64,000 nt of DNA from Moniliella sp. 'wahieum' (GCA_003971905.1 RSEE01000017.1:620001-684000), one strand, 5' to 3'. Positions 35,430 to 46,982 are shown, numbered from the stretch's first letter. Notes: generated by a model not told the origin, from the sequence alone. Numbers and translations are program-made.

Positions 35430-36584
35430 ATGAGCAACAGCCAGCACAAAGACGAACAAGGCAGCATCCACCTGCACACCACCAGCAACCCCAACAGCGA
35501 TGTAGAGGAAGCCCCCGCCACCCGCTCCTCCGTCTTCCCTCCCTTCTGCGCAGCCTTACTCGTGCGTCTTGTCTCCCCTCCCTCTCTCGGCTTCTCCGTT
35601 TGCTGGTAGGCGTGCGTGGCCTGACCCCTTAGTTGCCTCTCTTTCTTTTCATCCCAGCCGGAGGCCATGCCGTTGATACGTCTCAGGCCTTTCCCGTATA
35701 CCATCGGTACGTATATTACGGTGTGCTCCGTCCCCGGGCTTTGCTTTATCCGTCCCAGTTCCAGACAGAGCGCGTAACTGACTGTTAACTGTTGACCCCC
35801 TGCCTGCATTCTTGCCTCGGCCTACTATGATACCACAGCAAGTTTGCCAACCCAGCACCTCTGGGACTAATGGGCTTTGCCAGCACCACCTTTATCCTGT
35901 CGCTCTTTAACGTTGGTGCGCGTGGCATTGAACACGCCAACTTCATTGTTGCCCCTGCCTTGGCCACGGGCGGCTTGGCCCAGTTTGCTGCCGGTCTTTG
36001 GGAGTTTGCATCGGGTATGTGCATCCGTCAGAGTATAGAATAGGATAGAATCACTCACCTTTTTTTCCCTGGTTTTTCTCCCTCTCCTTGGCAGGCAACA
36101 CCTTTGGCGCCACCGCATTTTGCATGGTACGTCTCTTCCCCACCACTGTTCCTTCTGCATATGTGCACCCGCTGACTGGTTTCTTTTTCTTTTCCCGTGC
36201 CTCGCTACGTACAGTACGGAAGCTTCTGGATGAGCTTTGCAATGATTTTCATTCCGTGGTTTGGTATTGGGGCGGCACTGTCACCCGCCGAACTGGATTC
36301 GAGTATTGGCATTTTCCTCGCCACGTGGTTTATCGTGACGTTTATTCTGATGCTGGCGACGTTGCGAGCGTCGGTAGCGCTGGTCTGCGTCTTTACCTCG
36401 CTGACGGTTACGTTTTTGATGCTGTTTTGCCACTACTTTTCTGGTAATGCCCACCTCGGCACGGCAGGCGGCGCATTTGGCATCTTGTGTGCCGCCTGTG
36501 CTTTTACACGGCCGCCACGGCATTGTAACGGCCGAAACGTCCATCATGATCCTTCCCGCTGGCGATTTGAGCCGGAAAGACTAA
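35430..36584 (+). CDS. GPR1: GPR1/FUN34/YaaH (AceTr) acetate transporter
   Basis: Plasma-membrane acetate/ammonium-associated transporter with six membrane helices. Five exons are seen: 35430-35561, 35658-35706, 35839-36014, 36095-36126 and 36215-36584. Their introns have GTGCGT, GTACGT, GTATGT and GTACGT donors. A hydrophilic N-terminus (MSNSQHKDEQ) leads to the family signature NPAPLGLMGFA, then STTFILSLFNVGARGIEH, GLWEFASG, NTFGATAF, MIFIPWFGIG, and the last helices around GGAFGILCA. The C-terminus is TAETSIMILPAGDLSRKD. Two one-base losses occur near 36498 and 36522; otherwise it is intact. In tandem with the flippase kinase and TPR genes, with wide spacers. Confidence 0.93.
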
Positions 36585-37650
36585 ACAAGTATGGGGACGA
36601 ATGTTCCTTTCGGTTCAGTTCTGCTCCGTTCTGTTCTTCAGTTTCTGTTGGACTATGTTCGATTCTGGGTCTGGTGCGCGCATTACACAGGGGTGCACCA
36701 ACCATTTTGCAATGGAGAGGTTTTCCTGAGGTTTCCTGAAGGATTCTGACCTCGGAATAACTAGATTCCCCGCTGGGCTTGACTTGTCACTTCTCTCGCG
36801 TCACACGTCTCATCGTTGTCTCCCGCTCCCGTCTTGTCATTCGTGATTGGGGGCGACGACGACAACCCATCACTCGTTTCCCTCTTCCCTCTTCTCTTTT
36901 CTCCTCTCTCTTCTGTCTTTAAACTTTACCCCAGCCCTGCTTGCTACATCCTCCTATATCTCCCTCTCCACTCGTGCCTTCCCCGTGCCTTCTCTGTCCA
37001 TTTACCTTGAAGCATGGGTGGTTGCTTTTTTTTCTTTTTGTTTGCTTCCCGGTAGACCGGCTGGTGTACGTAGCGTAGGAGTGACTGTCTGACTAGTCAG
37101 GCCTCTGCATACAAAGACAGAGGTGGCCCGGCAAGCGTGACTGTCACGCGCCACTGCTGTGGGTTTGACTCTTCCCAGTCCTCTGGCTGTGAGTACTGAG
37201 TGTTGGAAGCTTTTTCTTTTGCTACATGGACTTGGTTTGCGTGCTCCTGTCTATGAGGCAATAGAGATCGGAGGCCTAAGGGTCTTAGCTCATTGTCCCT
37301 TTTTCTTCGTTACGTTGTCTATCTATTCCTTGTCGATCAGTACTCAGTATCTACGACTAAAAAGAGCCTTTGATCCATGTTCTTCCCCTCTCCGCGGGGG
37401 TCATTTCGTTTTGGTTTTTCGTATTTCGTCAGGGGTGAGCCAGATAGGGGTCCAACCGATCCAATATGAAATGACAGGGCAAGTCCACAGTGCGCTCATC
37501 CAGGCTCAGTCTGCGCGTTTAACGTTGTCGTCTATAGTGCGGGTATGGCGGCACCACCGTCCTCCAACTACACCATCGGTCGAGAGACTGCCTCTCCCCT
37601 AGATGATGCCAACTTGTCAATCTGACCCACAGCATGAAAAAGTACCATAA

Positions 37651-37671
37651 GGCCTTAGGCCTTAGGCCTAA
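37651..37671 (+). repeat. Heptamer repeat (GGCCTTA)2 GGCCTAA
   Basis: Three 7-mers giving AGGCCT palindromes plus T. Confidence 0.85.
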
Positions 37672-38437
37672 GGGCGCATTGCTTTCCAGGACGCTGTCGT
37701 CACGGATACGGACGACGATAGGCGTCCACAGTCCCGACGATCAGACGGTCTGATCGACACTGTGCACATATGGCCATCGCATGACGCCAACGCACGCGGG
37801 TGCAATGGTACACGACGTCGTGACGTGTTGAAGCTTCGCTTCTCCTGGAAAGTTTAGTTGAGCGATGAACGTGGTGAACTTGAACAGTGAGGCTAATGAG
37901 GAAGGGTCAGATTTCAAAGGCTACGTCGTGCTGGTGGTGGGGGTGGGCGTCGTGGCGGGGTCGTGGTGGGGGCCATGGGCGCTGCCTTCGTCGCGCTCCG
38001 CCGGGCTGGCTGGCCCACCAAACGCATCAAACTTTCAGGTGCTGGTCCACCGGTTTCACACCCCGCCGAGCATCACATACACTGCCCGTGTGCGGGGGCT
38101 GGGTGTGATGCCGAGCGACGCGTTCTGACGACGTCACAGTGGGGCTGCACGCCGCCGCCTGCCGTCGCGCTGGTCTGCGTGCCACGGGGCACAGCAGCGC
38201 GCGGCAGGGTGAAACAGCAGGCTGGACACTGGCCGGCTGCCCCAGCACGACCTGGCAGCCAGCGCGATTGGAACAAAGCACTAGCTGCCCCCTGCATCGT
38301 CGCGCTCGCCCCCCGCATTCACCCTTGCGTCCACCGCATCCATCGTCGTGCTCATCCGCATCATCGCTGTCCGATCCATTGAGATACTCAGATCCAGATC
38401 CTCACATCGCACATCTCGTCTCGATGTCTGCCGGCCG

Positions 38438-38445
38438 TATATATT
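38438..38445 (+). promoter_or_regulatory. TATA-like box of the TPR gene
   Basis: TATATATT lies 62-69 bp upstream of the ATG at 38507. Confidence 0.55.
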
Positions 38446-38506
38446 CGTCCCCCTCCACCGCCCCTGTCCATAGTCCACCCCCCACCTAGCCCCCCCAGTC
38501 TCCGCC

Positions 38507-40204
38507 ATGCACCCCACCACCTCCCGCCTCGCCCCGCGTCTCCTGCGCACCCTGCGCACCCCCACCATCCCCACCGCCCAGACACCCCCGGCCCCGCGCT
38601 ACTTTGGCTCCTCCCGCTCCCGTCTCGCCATCGCCCCCGCCTTTGGCGAGCAGCACGCGTCTGGCTCGTGGACCCACACCCAGTCCCAAACGGGCGCTAA
38701 CAAGTGGCGCATTGCCGCTGCTCTGTACGTGCTGAGATGATACCCCCCTTCCCGGAATTTGAAAGCGCAGCATGCTGACCCTCTTGCCCCCCCCCCAGTC
38801 TTATTGGTGTGCCCCTTGCCCTCGACCTGACTGGAGCGGTGGATGTCAACCGTCTGCTCGGCACGCCTTGGCCCGCCTCGGTGCGGCAAGAGCTACGTGA
38901 GGCCGCTCGTGCGGAGCGTCACGGTGACTTTGTCGCAGCTGTTGCCTTCTACACCCAGGCTGAGTCGGCAGCTCGTAAGGCAGCTAGCTCCAGTAACTTT
39001 GCCACGCGTTTGGGAGCGACGGAGGAGGAGGTACGGACCAAGCTTGCTGCTATTTCGCTCGCTCGTGCTTCTGCTTTGGAGCAGGGTGGCCGTACTGCTG
39101 CCGATGCCTTCAAGGCCTACGAGACGGCTTTTGCCGACCTCTCCTCTAGCACGACAAGCAACGACCAAATGCGCGCTGTGGCCCTAGCCCAAAAGTTGGG
39201 CGATCTCGCAGCGAGTGGACTGGTTGTGCTTCCGTCGTCGTCGCAAGCCAACCAGTTGCAAGACATGGATGCTCTAGCGGAGAAGTACTATACCTGGGCG
39301 GTGGAGACCATGACACCTGTAGTCATGGCACCCGATGCGTTGGACCACCAGCTCGCTGGTAGCCGATGCGCAACTGCAAAAGCCAGTTCAAGAAGCATTT
39401 TCGTCGCTGAAGCAACTGGATGCTCCTACCTGGGCCCAGACGGCCGACTTGGGTCTGGGGATGGAATCTCTTGCTACGTTTTACGCCTCGCACGGTAAGC
39501 CTGAACGCGCAGCCAAGTTGTACAACCAAGCCATCTCATTGATTCTCTCTCCCGAGTCGTCGGCTGCCCTGCCCGTCGCTCCTGCTGCCATGCTTCCCCT
39601 CTCTGGCGACCGCACCGTAGCCAACTCGCCCCTCGAGGCCAACACAGAGGCCAAGTGCCACGCCGGTGTGCTGTACTACAAGCTCACCAACGCGCTCCTA
39701 CTTGCGGCTGAACGGCCATGGCACGAACAAGGTGTCACGCGTGCCGAGGCGTCTGCGCGGCAGACTCAGCTTCGCTCGCGGGCCATGGCCTCGGCGCGGG
39801 AAGGTTTGGCTATGGTTCGTGCGACCGAGGCGAACCTTGGAATTCCTGCTTCTCCTGATCCTGTGACGGCTGTAGGCCAAGGCCGGTTGGCCCCGCTACC
39901 TTCCACACTACCACCGCTTGCGCCGGCTTCGGTGACGGTTGAAACGCAAGAAGAGTGCAAATTGGCCGAGGCTGGACTTCTCTTTGCTCTAGGTCGGTCT
40001 GTCGCTGCGCAGTACGGTGCATCAGAGAAGGTGAATGGTCTGTACGCTGCTGCTGCCGAGACGGCGCGCCCAGTGGCGTCTCCGGCACCTTTGACGGAAG
40101 AACATGTGGTTTCCCTCACGCCGATTGCTGAGCCCATTTCGCACCGTACTCGCGAGGCGGCAGGCGAGCTGCTGGCTGAGATTGCCCATGCTCAGTCGCT
40201 TTGA
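38507..40204 (+). CDS. Mitochondrial TPR-repeat membrane protein (Mgr3/TTC19-like)
   Basis: The N-terminus (MHPTTSRLAPRLLRTLRTP) is Arg/Ser/Thr-rich without acidic residues, as in a mitochondrial targeting peptide. A 74-nt intron (38725-38798) falls inside the single membrane segment WRIAAALLIGVPLALDL. The C-terminal part is helical with TPR-like repeats: AERHGDFVAAVAFYTQAE, YYTWAVETM, SHGKPERAAKLYNQAISLI and AGVLYYKLTNALL. This architecture, with the TPR domain after one inner-membrane anchor, fits Mgr3, an adaptor of the i-AAA protease, or TTC19-type proteins. I infer the role from architecture only. One one-base loss near 39340 shifts the frame. It ends at 40204 with LAEIAHAQSL. Confidence 0.82.
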
Positions 40205-40927
40205 TTTGTTTTTTTCATCGCGTTCTGTGCTTTGGGAGAACGTTTGACGTTTGACCATGGAAGGAAGGCCTGGTGCCCTGGGCCATGGCGTTCGCCTCTA
40301 TCTGCTGGCGATTGTATATTTCCCCCTCACATTCACCCTTTTCGCTACACGACCTACCCTTACCCTAGGGACCATGCATGTACTCTTAGTCCTCTTTCTA
40401 CACACTGCATATGCTCAACTGATTCCTTCCGTGGTAACAGAACTGCCTGTTGTGTCCACTCTGTAAAAAACTGCGTAAGCCTCCACTGGAGAGATGCCAC
40501 GAGTGAGCATATTGACCAGGGGCTGCCTGGACACCTTTTTTGCCTACAGATGGTGGCGAGGAAGGAGATATGCAGACAACGCGCAAGGCCCCTCCCGCAT
40601 GAGGAGGATGAGATTGCAATCACGCCAACAAAGCATATGCGCCCTCTGATCGATAAGCTGGGCTCTTAGTGCTACTGATGGGATGGTATGATGAACTCGA
40701 GATGACCTCAGCTGCGTTCAAAGTTCAAACTCGTGATTGACAACACCAGGTCCGAGCACTTTACTCTTAATGGCGCCCACCGGTAACTGCTAAGCCAATG
40801 TGCTCTCTTTTGAAGAAGGCCCTGAAGGTTGTTGAAGCTCGAAAACGTAGCTTGATCTCACAAGCAAAAAGCAAAAAGCGAACGTCTCCAGAAGACAAGA
40901 TCAAGAGCATTGAAGGCAAAAGGAAGA
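40205..40927. other. Intergenic
   Basis: Begins with the 3' side of the TPR gene (GTTTGACGTTTGACC heptamer pair near 40243). I see no gene. Confidence 0.5.
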
Positions 40928-41013
40928 CTCTCCGACCGGGAATCGAACCCGGGTCTCGTCCGTACATCCATGATCATGACAGGGACGTGTCATAGCCACT
41001 AAACTATCGGAGA
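40928..41013 (-). tRNA. tRNA-Asp (GTC anticodon), with intron
   Basis: On the minus strand the acceptor TCTCCGA (41013-41007) pairs with TCGGAGA (40935-40929), with discriminator G at 40928. The anticodon stem CGTCC (40987-40983) pairs with GGACG (40961-40957), the anticodon GTC is 40980-40978, and the T arm is CCGGG-TTCGATT-CCCGG. A 14-nt intron (40963-40976) sits at the canonical position one base 3' of the anticodon. The mature length is 72 nt before CCA. A TTTT terminator follows on the minus strand near 40917. Confidence 0.94.
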
Positions 41014-42047
41014 AGATGGAACCAGTTTCTTGTCTTTTTCATTTGAGAAGGCAAAACAGCGGAGTAGGTCCTCCCGTACCTGCATGTGAACACATTTTGC
41101 TACTATACGGTTTTTTCACCTTGGCGCCTACCTAGACAACTGCCTCTTCTCCCAGAAGGCACAACGAGTGTCTTGTGGGTTCTCGCTGAACTGGCAACCC
41201 ATACTCATGCACGCCGATGGCTTCTCGATGCAAGATCTGACGGACGCTAAAAGGTCCAGAACGGCGGCCTGAGATATACAGCGCTTTTTCTTTGACTTCC
41301 CGGCGATTACCTCAATTTCCCTGCCAGTATGGAGAGCTTCAAGTTTCCCGAGCTCTCAGCCCTGGAGAGCTGAGGCACCTTTTCACAAATTGAAAACGCT
41401 CGCATTATTAGGAGAGAAGAGAAGAATATGGCAGCCACAGACAGAAGATGGCACTGCAGGTGTGCAAAAACGTTTCGGCGGCAGATTGCCAGGATGAGAA
41501 GACAAAGTGTTGGATCCAGCAAACGTAATATGTTCTTGATGAGTTTGATGTTCTTGAGAATCCATCTGAAGCGTACTCCAAGAAAGCGGTGTATGAATGA
41601 TTCGAGACACCGTCAACTGAGGGGTCCGTTCATATCGTGTATGGGAAAAGTGTAAAAAGGACGGGACAACAAAGCCACAAAGCAGTTCCCACCCTGCTGT
41701 GGTAAGGACGACTTGGTTCTTTAATGGGAACGTATACGGCTCAAGCACACCACTGTCCGCAGTGGAAACGATGCACTGGTGTGGAAAGCACCAAGAGCAG
41801 CCATTCAAGAAGCAGTACCAGTAGAGGGTTGGAAACCAAGGTCAGAGGAGCCGCGTGAACCGGAGCGGCCACAACATGTGTTGAGAAAACATGGGAGATT
41901 TCCATAAACGAATCAAGAGCTGCAAAGTACAAATAGAAACCGAAGGGCATAGTAGGAGCTGTTGGGTTCTGCAAAGAGATTGGGTTGATGTTTGTGCTTG
42001 TGCTTGTGCGCCCAACCCGTCTGACAGACACCCAAGGAAAGGGGGTT
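41014..42047. other. Intergenic
   Basis: No gene is supported. The minus frames 41383-41808 and 41741-42217 have no domain apart from overlap with the end of the zinc-finger gene. Confidence 0.45.
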
Positions 42048-43813
42048 CTACAAGGGGAAGAGGTTTTGGCCCTTGTTGTTACATAGAAACTTCTTTGCCC
42101 TGCGGCCCTTTTTGCTAATCGGCTTCTTGAGTCCGTGCACGGCTTGAAGGTGGTTGGAGAGATTGTCGCTACGTGAGGTACGGTACGAGCAGTGAAAACA
42201 TTTGATCCCTGGAGCAAACGGACACGGGAGTTAACTTGTCAGCATTCTCATCATTAACATAATATATATCAGATCCTGCAAATTCGGCCTACCCACAGGC
42301 CACAACCAGAGACTATTGCAGGAAAGGACCTCGAGGATAGGAAGCGGGATACGTACTGCCTTCTTGCCCACTGTGTACCGAGACAATGTGACGCAATGTG
42401 CTCTTTACGGCCAAACGATGAGCAACACGTCTCACACTGAAACGGCCGCTGTTCACTCGCGACATAGACACCTTTAGTCCACGTGGGTTCCTCTTGTGTG
42501 GTCTCACCACCCTGTCTTTACCAGGGCCGACCTGGGGACAGAGCGGTCCTCGTTGTCCAGCATCCCATGGGGAGCGAGTCAGGGCGCAGATTGATGTGCA
42601 ACGGCGGTTCGTACTTTGCGCTTAGGGCAACAGCATGTTGGGTGGGCGAGATGGAGTTCGAAAGCATCGAGGCGCCAACGACCGAAGGAGCACAGTCGGA
42701 AGAAGTAGGATGGAACACGTTGTCCTCCGTTGCCGTTGCAGAGGAAGCAAAGGGATCCAATAGGTAGTCTGATGAGCCTGCGCTGACGGGTGTGAAGGCT
42801 CGGTCAGCGTCAGAGGCGGGAGCCGAGGTCGGTTGAAGCTGGATTGATCAATATGCTCTTTGAGCCTCCAGTCGAGTCCGAGTCGGGTGGGGAATCAAAC
42901 CAAGTCCAACATCGTACGTGTGGTCCAAGGAGGGTAGTGTCAACTCGTCCGTTAACCCGCCAGGCCAGGTAGGGAAGGCGGAAACAGAGGAGATGCTAGT
43001 CTCTCCGAGACACGCCGTAGCACTGGTGCTACTCAATGGCCCTGACTCCCCCGGCGGCAAGTCAATTGATCGCAAGGAAAACGTAGAGGATTGGGGCGTC
43101 CATAGATCGGCCGGAGCAACTGACCCAGAAGAGGGGAGCGTGGTGGGGGAGCTGTGCAGCTCGTCGGTCATAGAGAGGGTAAACTCGAGTTGAAAGGAGC
43201 GGCGGGCGTAGCGAACAGCATGTCTGCGTCGCTTCGTCGACTCAAAGCCAAGGTGTGGGGACAAGCAAGAGGCATGGCCTGGAGCGGGGATAACAGGGGG
43301 ACGATCCTGTACAGGATACGAGCAGCATCTAGAGTGCAGGGCTGGATCGACAATGGTGGTGTTCCCAGGGGGGAAGCCAAGTGTTGTCTGCCCAACAGGG
43401 GGGAACGGAGCACGCGACACACCACCAAGAGTGTCGAGCATATTGGCAGAAGCGGCGGGAGCGTGCAGAAATACAGGTCCCATGGCACTCAAGAACGAGA
43501 TGGGGTGATGAGCCTGGCGACAATCAATCCCGCTGAGATCATGGGAAGAGCCGAGGATTTGGGAAAACAGAGGCGTATCATCCCCGGGGACGTCATCGAG
43601 ACCATTGCAGATGCCATGAGGCGACGGGAAGATAGTACCAACAGGCAGCCACATGTTGGGTAGTACGGTTTGGAAATATAGGCTGGATGGGTAGGGGCGG
43701 AGGGAAGGTCACGGAGGTAGATAGGGCGAGGCGGGGAGTGCGGCGAGTGGAGGGTGTGGAGGGAGGACGGGCGATTGGTGGTGGGATGAAGCAAGAGGGG
43801 GAGGACGAGGCAT
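42048..43813 (-). CDS. C2H2 zinc-finger transcription factor
   Basis: Probable nuclear regulator with two C-terminal C2H2 fingers split by an intron. The start at 43813 gives MPRPPPLASSHHQSP, followed after a one-base loss by a long Ser/Pro/Thr-rich region (about 43700-42850). Finger 1 reads QCETCCSSFGRKEHIASH with its last His in SVHSGQEG. A 148-nt intron (42209-42356) follows. Finger 2 reads CFHCSYRTSRSDNLSNH, then QAVHG and a basic tail (KKPISKKGRRAKK), ending LFPL at 42048. Fingers of the form GRKEHIASH/SRSDNLSNH resemble Msn2/Msn4-type regulators that bind C/G-rich stress elements; this is inference from finger residues. Several one-base losses break the frame between 42850 and 42370. 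In tandem with the Stealth gene on the same strand. Confidence 0.85.
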
Positions 43814-44143
43814 GGTCGGAGCATCGGGGAGGTCCGGACGTCAGCTTCCCACGGGTGGGTTGAACGTTGAGCGCTTGAGCGTTGAGTACGTTGAACGTGA
43901 TGCAATGGGTCTCTTACTACTACCCGTTGCTCTCCACTACATACGTTCCCATGTCACATGTCGCATCTGTGAGAGTATCGTGCTGCCGGGTCAGATCGAT
44001 CTGCGGAACTGGAGACGACGGGCAGGCGTGGGGACACAGGGGAGGGAGAGACGCGTTGGACAGATACGGCATCTGTGGTGTAATAACTTGGCGCGTTGGA
44101 CTTGGGCTGCAACGGCTCGGACGTGTGACACATGTGAAATGGG

Positions 44144-44171
44144 AGTACTGAGTACTGAGTACTAAGTATTG
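44144..44171 (+). repeat. Heptamer repeat (AGTACTG)2 AGTACTA AGTATTG
   Basis: Four consecutive 7-mers, decaying at the 3' end; each full unit is the palindrome AGTACT plus one base. Confidence 0.9.
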
Positions 44172-44462
44172 AATGACGCTCCATATCATCAATGGTGCCA
44201 GCAACGCAAGAGGCGTAGCGCGTAACCCTCTGAGATATAAACCCGAATGCGCCGACACCAACGCAGGAGGCACCACAGCGCAGAAGGAGCCTCCGGCCAC
44301 CCCTGTCAACATGTCAACCTTCAACGTTCAACAGAACAAGCCTATATACGACGTCATAAGCCGCCGTGCGCGCTGGCCGGGAGGCCTCAGGCACCCGCTC
44401 CCCCTCGCGCAGGCACACTACGGTTGGGCGCAGTATGGAGTGAGCCAGACGTGGGCTGCAGA

Positions 44463-44476
44463 AGCGCTTAGCGCTT
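44463..44476 (+). repeat. Heptamer repeat (AGCGCTT)2
   Basis: Two 7-mers, palindrome AGCGCT plus T, flanked by AAGC half-units. Confidence 0.8.
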
Positions 44477-44907
44477 AAGCTAGATAAATGGGGCTCCGCG
44501 ATAAAAAAGCAAAGCCCGAAATGTGTGTATCCGGCCCTACTTTCCTATACCGACCGAACCTCCTGCGAGAGGCGCCACTCTGGCCTCTGACAGATCTGAC
44601 ATCAGTACTCAGTGCATCAGCGCTCGGCGCGAGCATTTTATCTGTGCGCTGGATGCACAGAAGTGTAAGCAATTACCATCGCATACTCGCTGCAGCATGG
44701 AACAGGCCCTGGAAATGAAGATACGGATCGATAACAGTAGGCGGATCCTGTATCCTCCTGTCCTCCTATCAGATCTCAGAGCCATAGCGAGACCATCGGG
44801 GAATGGTATTCCAAGTACGGAATGTATGATGCGTGTGGATACGCCCACTCAAGAGAAATTCAATGAGGACCTCGTTGCAATGTCGGTCACTATCAGTCGA
44901 AGTGTGA

Positions 44908-44935
44908 GAACGTTGAACGTTGAACGTTGAACGAT
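44908..44935 (+). repeat. Heptamer repeat (GAACGTT)3 GAACGAT
   Basis: Four 7-mers, palindrome AACGTT plus G, about 40 bp beyond the stop of the Stealth gene. Confidence 0.9.
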
Positions 44936-44942
44936 CTGAGAG

Positions 44943-44981
44943 GCTAGAGCTAGAGTTAGAGCTAGAGCTAGAGCTAGAGCT
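44943..44981 (+). repeat. (AGAGCT)n hexamer run at the Stealth gene stop
   Basis: Five or six AGAGCT-type 6-mers with one AGAGTT variant. The last unit supplies the Leu codon and TAG stop of the minus-strand gene. Confidence 0.8.
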
Positions 44982-46422
44982 CAAAGGGCGATTTGACGTC
45001 GCCGTACAAATCGCGATAAAAGTTTTTGAGGGTTCCGGCCATTGCGTCTGCCTCGGGGCCCCATCCAATCTCATCATTCAGCGTGAGGAACTTGAGACCA
45101 GAAATGCGCTGCTTGACTTCGGTTGCAATTGCCTCGTTCTCTTGTGCGTCGGAAGTCCACTTTTCTAGGAGCGTGGCCGGGGTCATGACCGCATTCGATA
45201 CCACTTCAAACGACACAGGAGGGGATGAGACGTGGCCTGCTGGGCGACTGGATGCAGTTAGGCTGCCTTCCATTGCTGCATAGGCGTGAACGAGCAAGGG
45301 GGTGATGGTGTCTTGGTAGTGCCGGAACTTGTGGAGGGTAGTAATGTTGCGTTCTCGCTCAAATCTCCGCGCCGCGCCTTCGAGCAAGGAGCGGGTGGTA
45401 GACAAACGGAGCATGTTTGACGTATCGTGGGGGGAAAGGGAGTCCACTAGCAGGGCCATAAGTCCGCTCAATCGCATCCAACGTATTTAACGTGCTGAAG
45501 AGCCAGATGTTGTACTCGGGAACCATGTCGGCATACGTATCAGGACGTTCGATCCACCCTCTTTCAAGGTACTGGCGTACGCCGTGTCCGTTGCCTCGTC
45601 CCTGTGTTCCATTGTGCTGCCAAATTTGATCGGGGCGAGCGGTGGCATTGCCCAGAGTAAAAAAATCGCTCGGGTGCAAGGGCGAAGGGAAAGTGTAATC
45701 GTCGTTACATTGAATGATCCACTCGCTATCAGGCAAATGACTGCCGGAAGGAGGTGGAGGCAGGAGGTAAAGGTAAGCTTCTACCACGTTGGAGTTGAAC
45801 GTGGGCTGCGCCGTGCGGGCCCAACTTGTCTTGGTCGATCCACTCTACACGGCCCAGCGGATCGGTCTTGCCCGTCTGCGCTGCCAGGCTTGGGTGGGTG
45901 ACGGGCTCGCCCTTGGCATTGATGGGTGGGTGGGCGAGACGTAGAAACGAGGGCGGGGTAGGGGAGACAATGACGATGCGGCCGGTGTGCCAGGGCATTT
46001 GCAAAGCCAAAGTGCGCAAGCTGTACAGCAGATCGTCATTATCTCGATCCCGATCCGAGCCAGCGGCATAGGTGCCGCCGTACTGCTGGCGGAGCTGGCG
46101 ATTGAGCGGGTCGGTGCCATTGACCCAGGTATAGACAATGGTTGCGTTGCGTGCCCACTCCCACTCTGGCTCGAGAGCGGCGGGGGGAATCCAAGCGGGT
46201 AGATCGGTGGGGGGGATGGGCTGCCCAAAGCAGGTTCTCTCAGTGATCGACGGGGGGCAGCAAAGCGGCGGCGAGGAGGATGGCAGCCAAGGCGCATGCT
46301 GTCAAGACGGTGAGAGCCAAGGATAATGGTGTCTCTTGTGGCCTGCGGGGGGGAGGGCGGTGGGGCGGGGGGTGGGTGGATGGGAGGGAAGGGGAGTACT
46401 GTGGAAGAGCCCCGGTGCCCAT
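44974..46422 (-). CDS. XPT1: Stealth-family sugar-phosphate transferase (Xpt1-like)
   Basis: Stealth proteins transfer hexose- or pentose-1-phosphate to glycans; the fungal example is Cryptococcus Xpt1, which puts xylose-phosphate on protein O-glycans in the secretory pathway. The start MGTGALPQYSPSLP (46422) leads to a Pro-rich cytosolic part and a signal anchor (LALTVLTACALAAILLAAAL). Conserved regions are CR1 VYTWVNGTDPLNRQ, CR2 NDDLLYSLRTLALQMPW with IVIVSPTPPSFL, CR3 SEWIIQCNDDYTFP (with the acidic pair typical of the active site) and CR4 near the end (LTLNDEIGWG). It closes with SPFEL. At least three one-base losses shift the frame (near 46240, 45800 and 45470). Substrate is inferred from the family only; the animal relative is the GlcNAc-1-phosphotransferase GNPTAB. 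Confidence 0.88.
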
Positions 46423-46958
46423 CCTTGGGGAGTGGTGGGAGGGGCGTGGAGGAGGCGAGGGAGGCGGAAGCGGGCGGTGGTGGTCGGGAAGAGAAGGGCG
46501 GGTGCGGCTGGCCTAAGGCACCACATGTGTGCAAAGCAAAAGTCACATGTCACAGCACGCCACACCTCCGCCCCTCATCGGCTGCTCGTCAACATTCTGC
46601 GAGCTCAGATGGGCGATGTTCGATGCGGCTCAGCGTGCTCAGCGCCCGGCAGGCTCAGCATCGCCCCGACGTCATGGCAAACGGCGGGAGAGGTGTGGGG
46701 CTCCGACATTCTTAGTGAGCATCCGGCCCTGCGCTGCGGCTACGGAAGCTAGCCGCTGGTGACTAGTGCCTATAGGGGCGGGTGGCAGGCGCCGTGATGT
46801 GCGGGATGCGGCTTCCAGCCAGCCTCCCGCTTTTCCCGGGCGATCGAGAAGCGAGAGATAAGATGCTGCTCGTTTGCTCGCAGCCCGCCGGCGGGCCAGA
46901 CACTGCCCAGATCCCACACCCGGCCAGACTCTCGGACGCAGGCACGGCGGCATGTGCT

Positions 46959-46982
46959 GTCACATGTCACGTGACATGTGAC
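46959..46982. repeat. Perfect 24-bp palindrome built from CACATG/CACGTG words
   Basis: The left half is GTCACATGTCAC and the right half is its exact reverse complement. The centre is CACGTG (E-box) flanked by two ACATGT palindromes at 7-bp steps. It lies about 540 bp upstream of the Stealth gene start. Confidence 0.9.

Larger units (their letters stand above)
36585..38506. other. Intergenic, 1.9 kb
   Basis: No gene is supported. (GGCCTTA)2 GGCCTAA heptamers lie at 37651-37671, a TGACTGTCTGACTAGTCAGG inverted element near 37081, and a GC-rich block at 38130-38290 ahead of the TPR gene. Confidence 0.5.
43814..44973. other. Intergenic, heptamer-rich
   Basis: Holds GTTGAAC/GTTGAGC words at 43859-43900, AGTACTG units at 44144-44171, (AGCGCTT)2 at 44463-44476, and (GAACGTT)3 at 44908-44928. 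It ends in an (AGAGCT)n run to 44981 that overlaps the stop of the next gene. No gene is seen. Confidence 0.6.

Noticed and set aside
34303-35809. Two minus-strand frames of more than 300 codons
   Set aside because: GC-rich, low-complexity translations without domains; one overlaps the transporter gene on the other strand.
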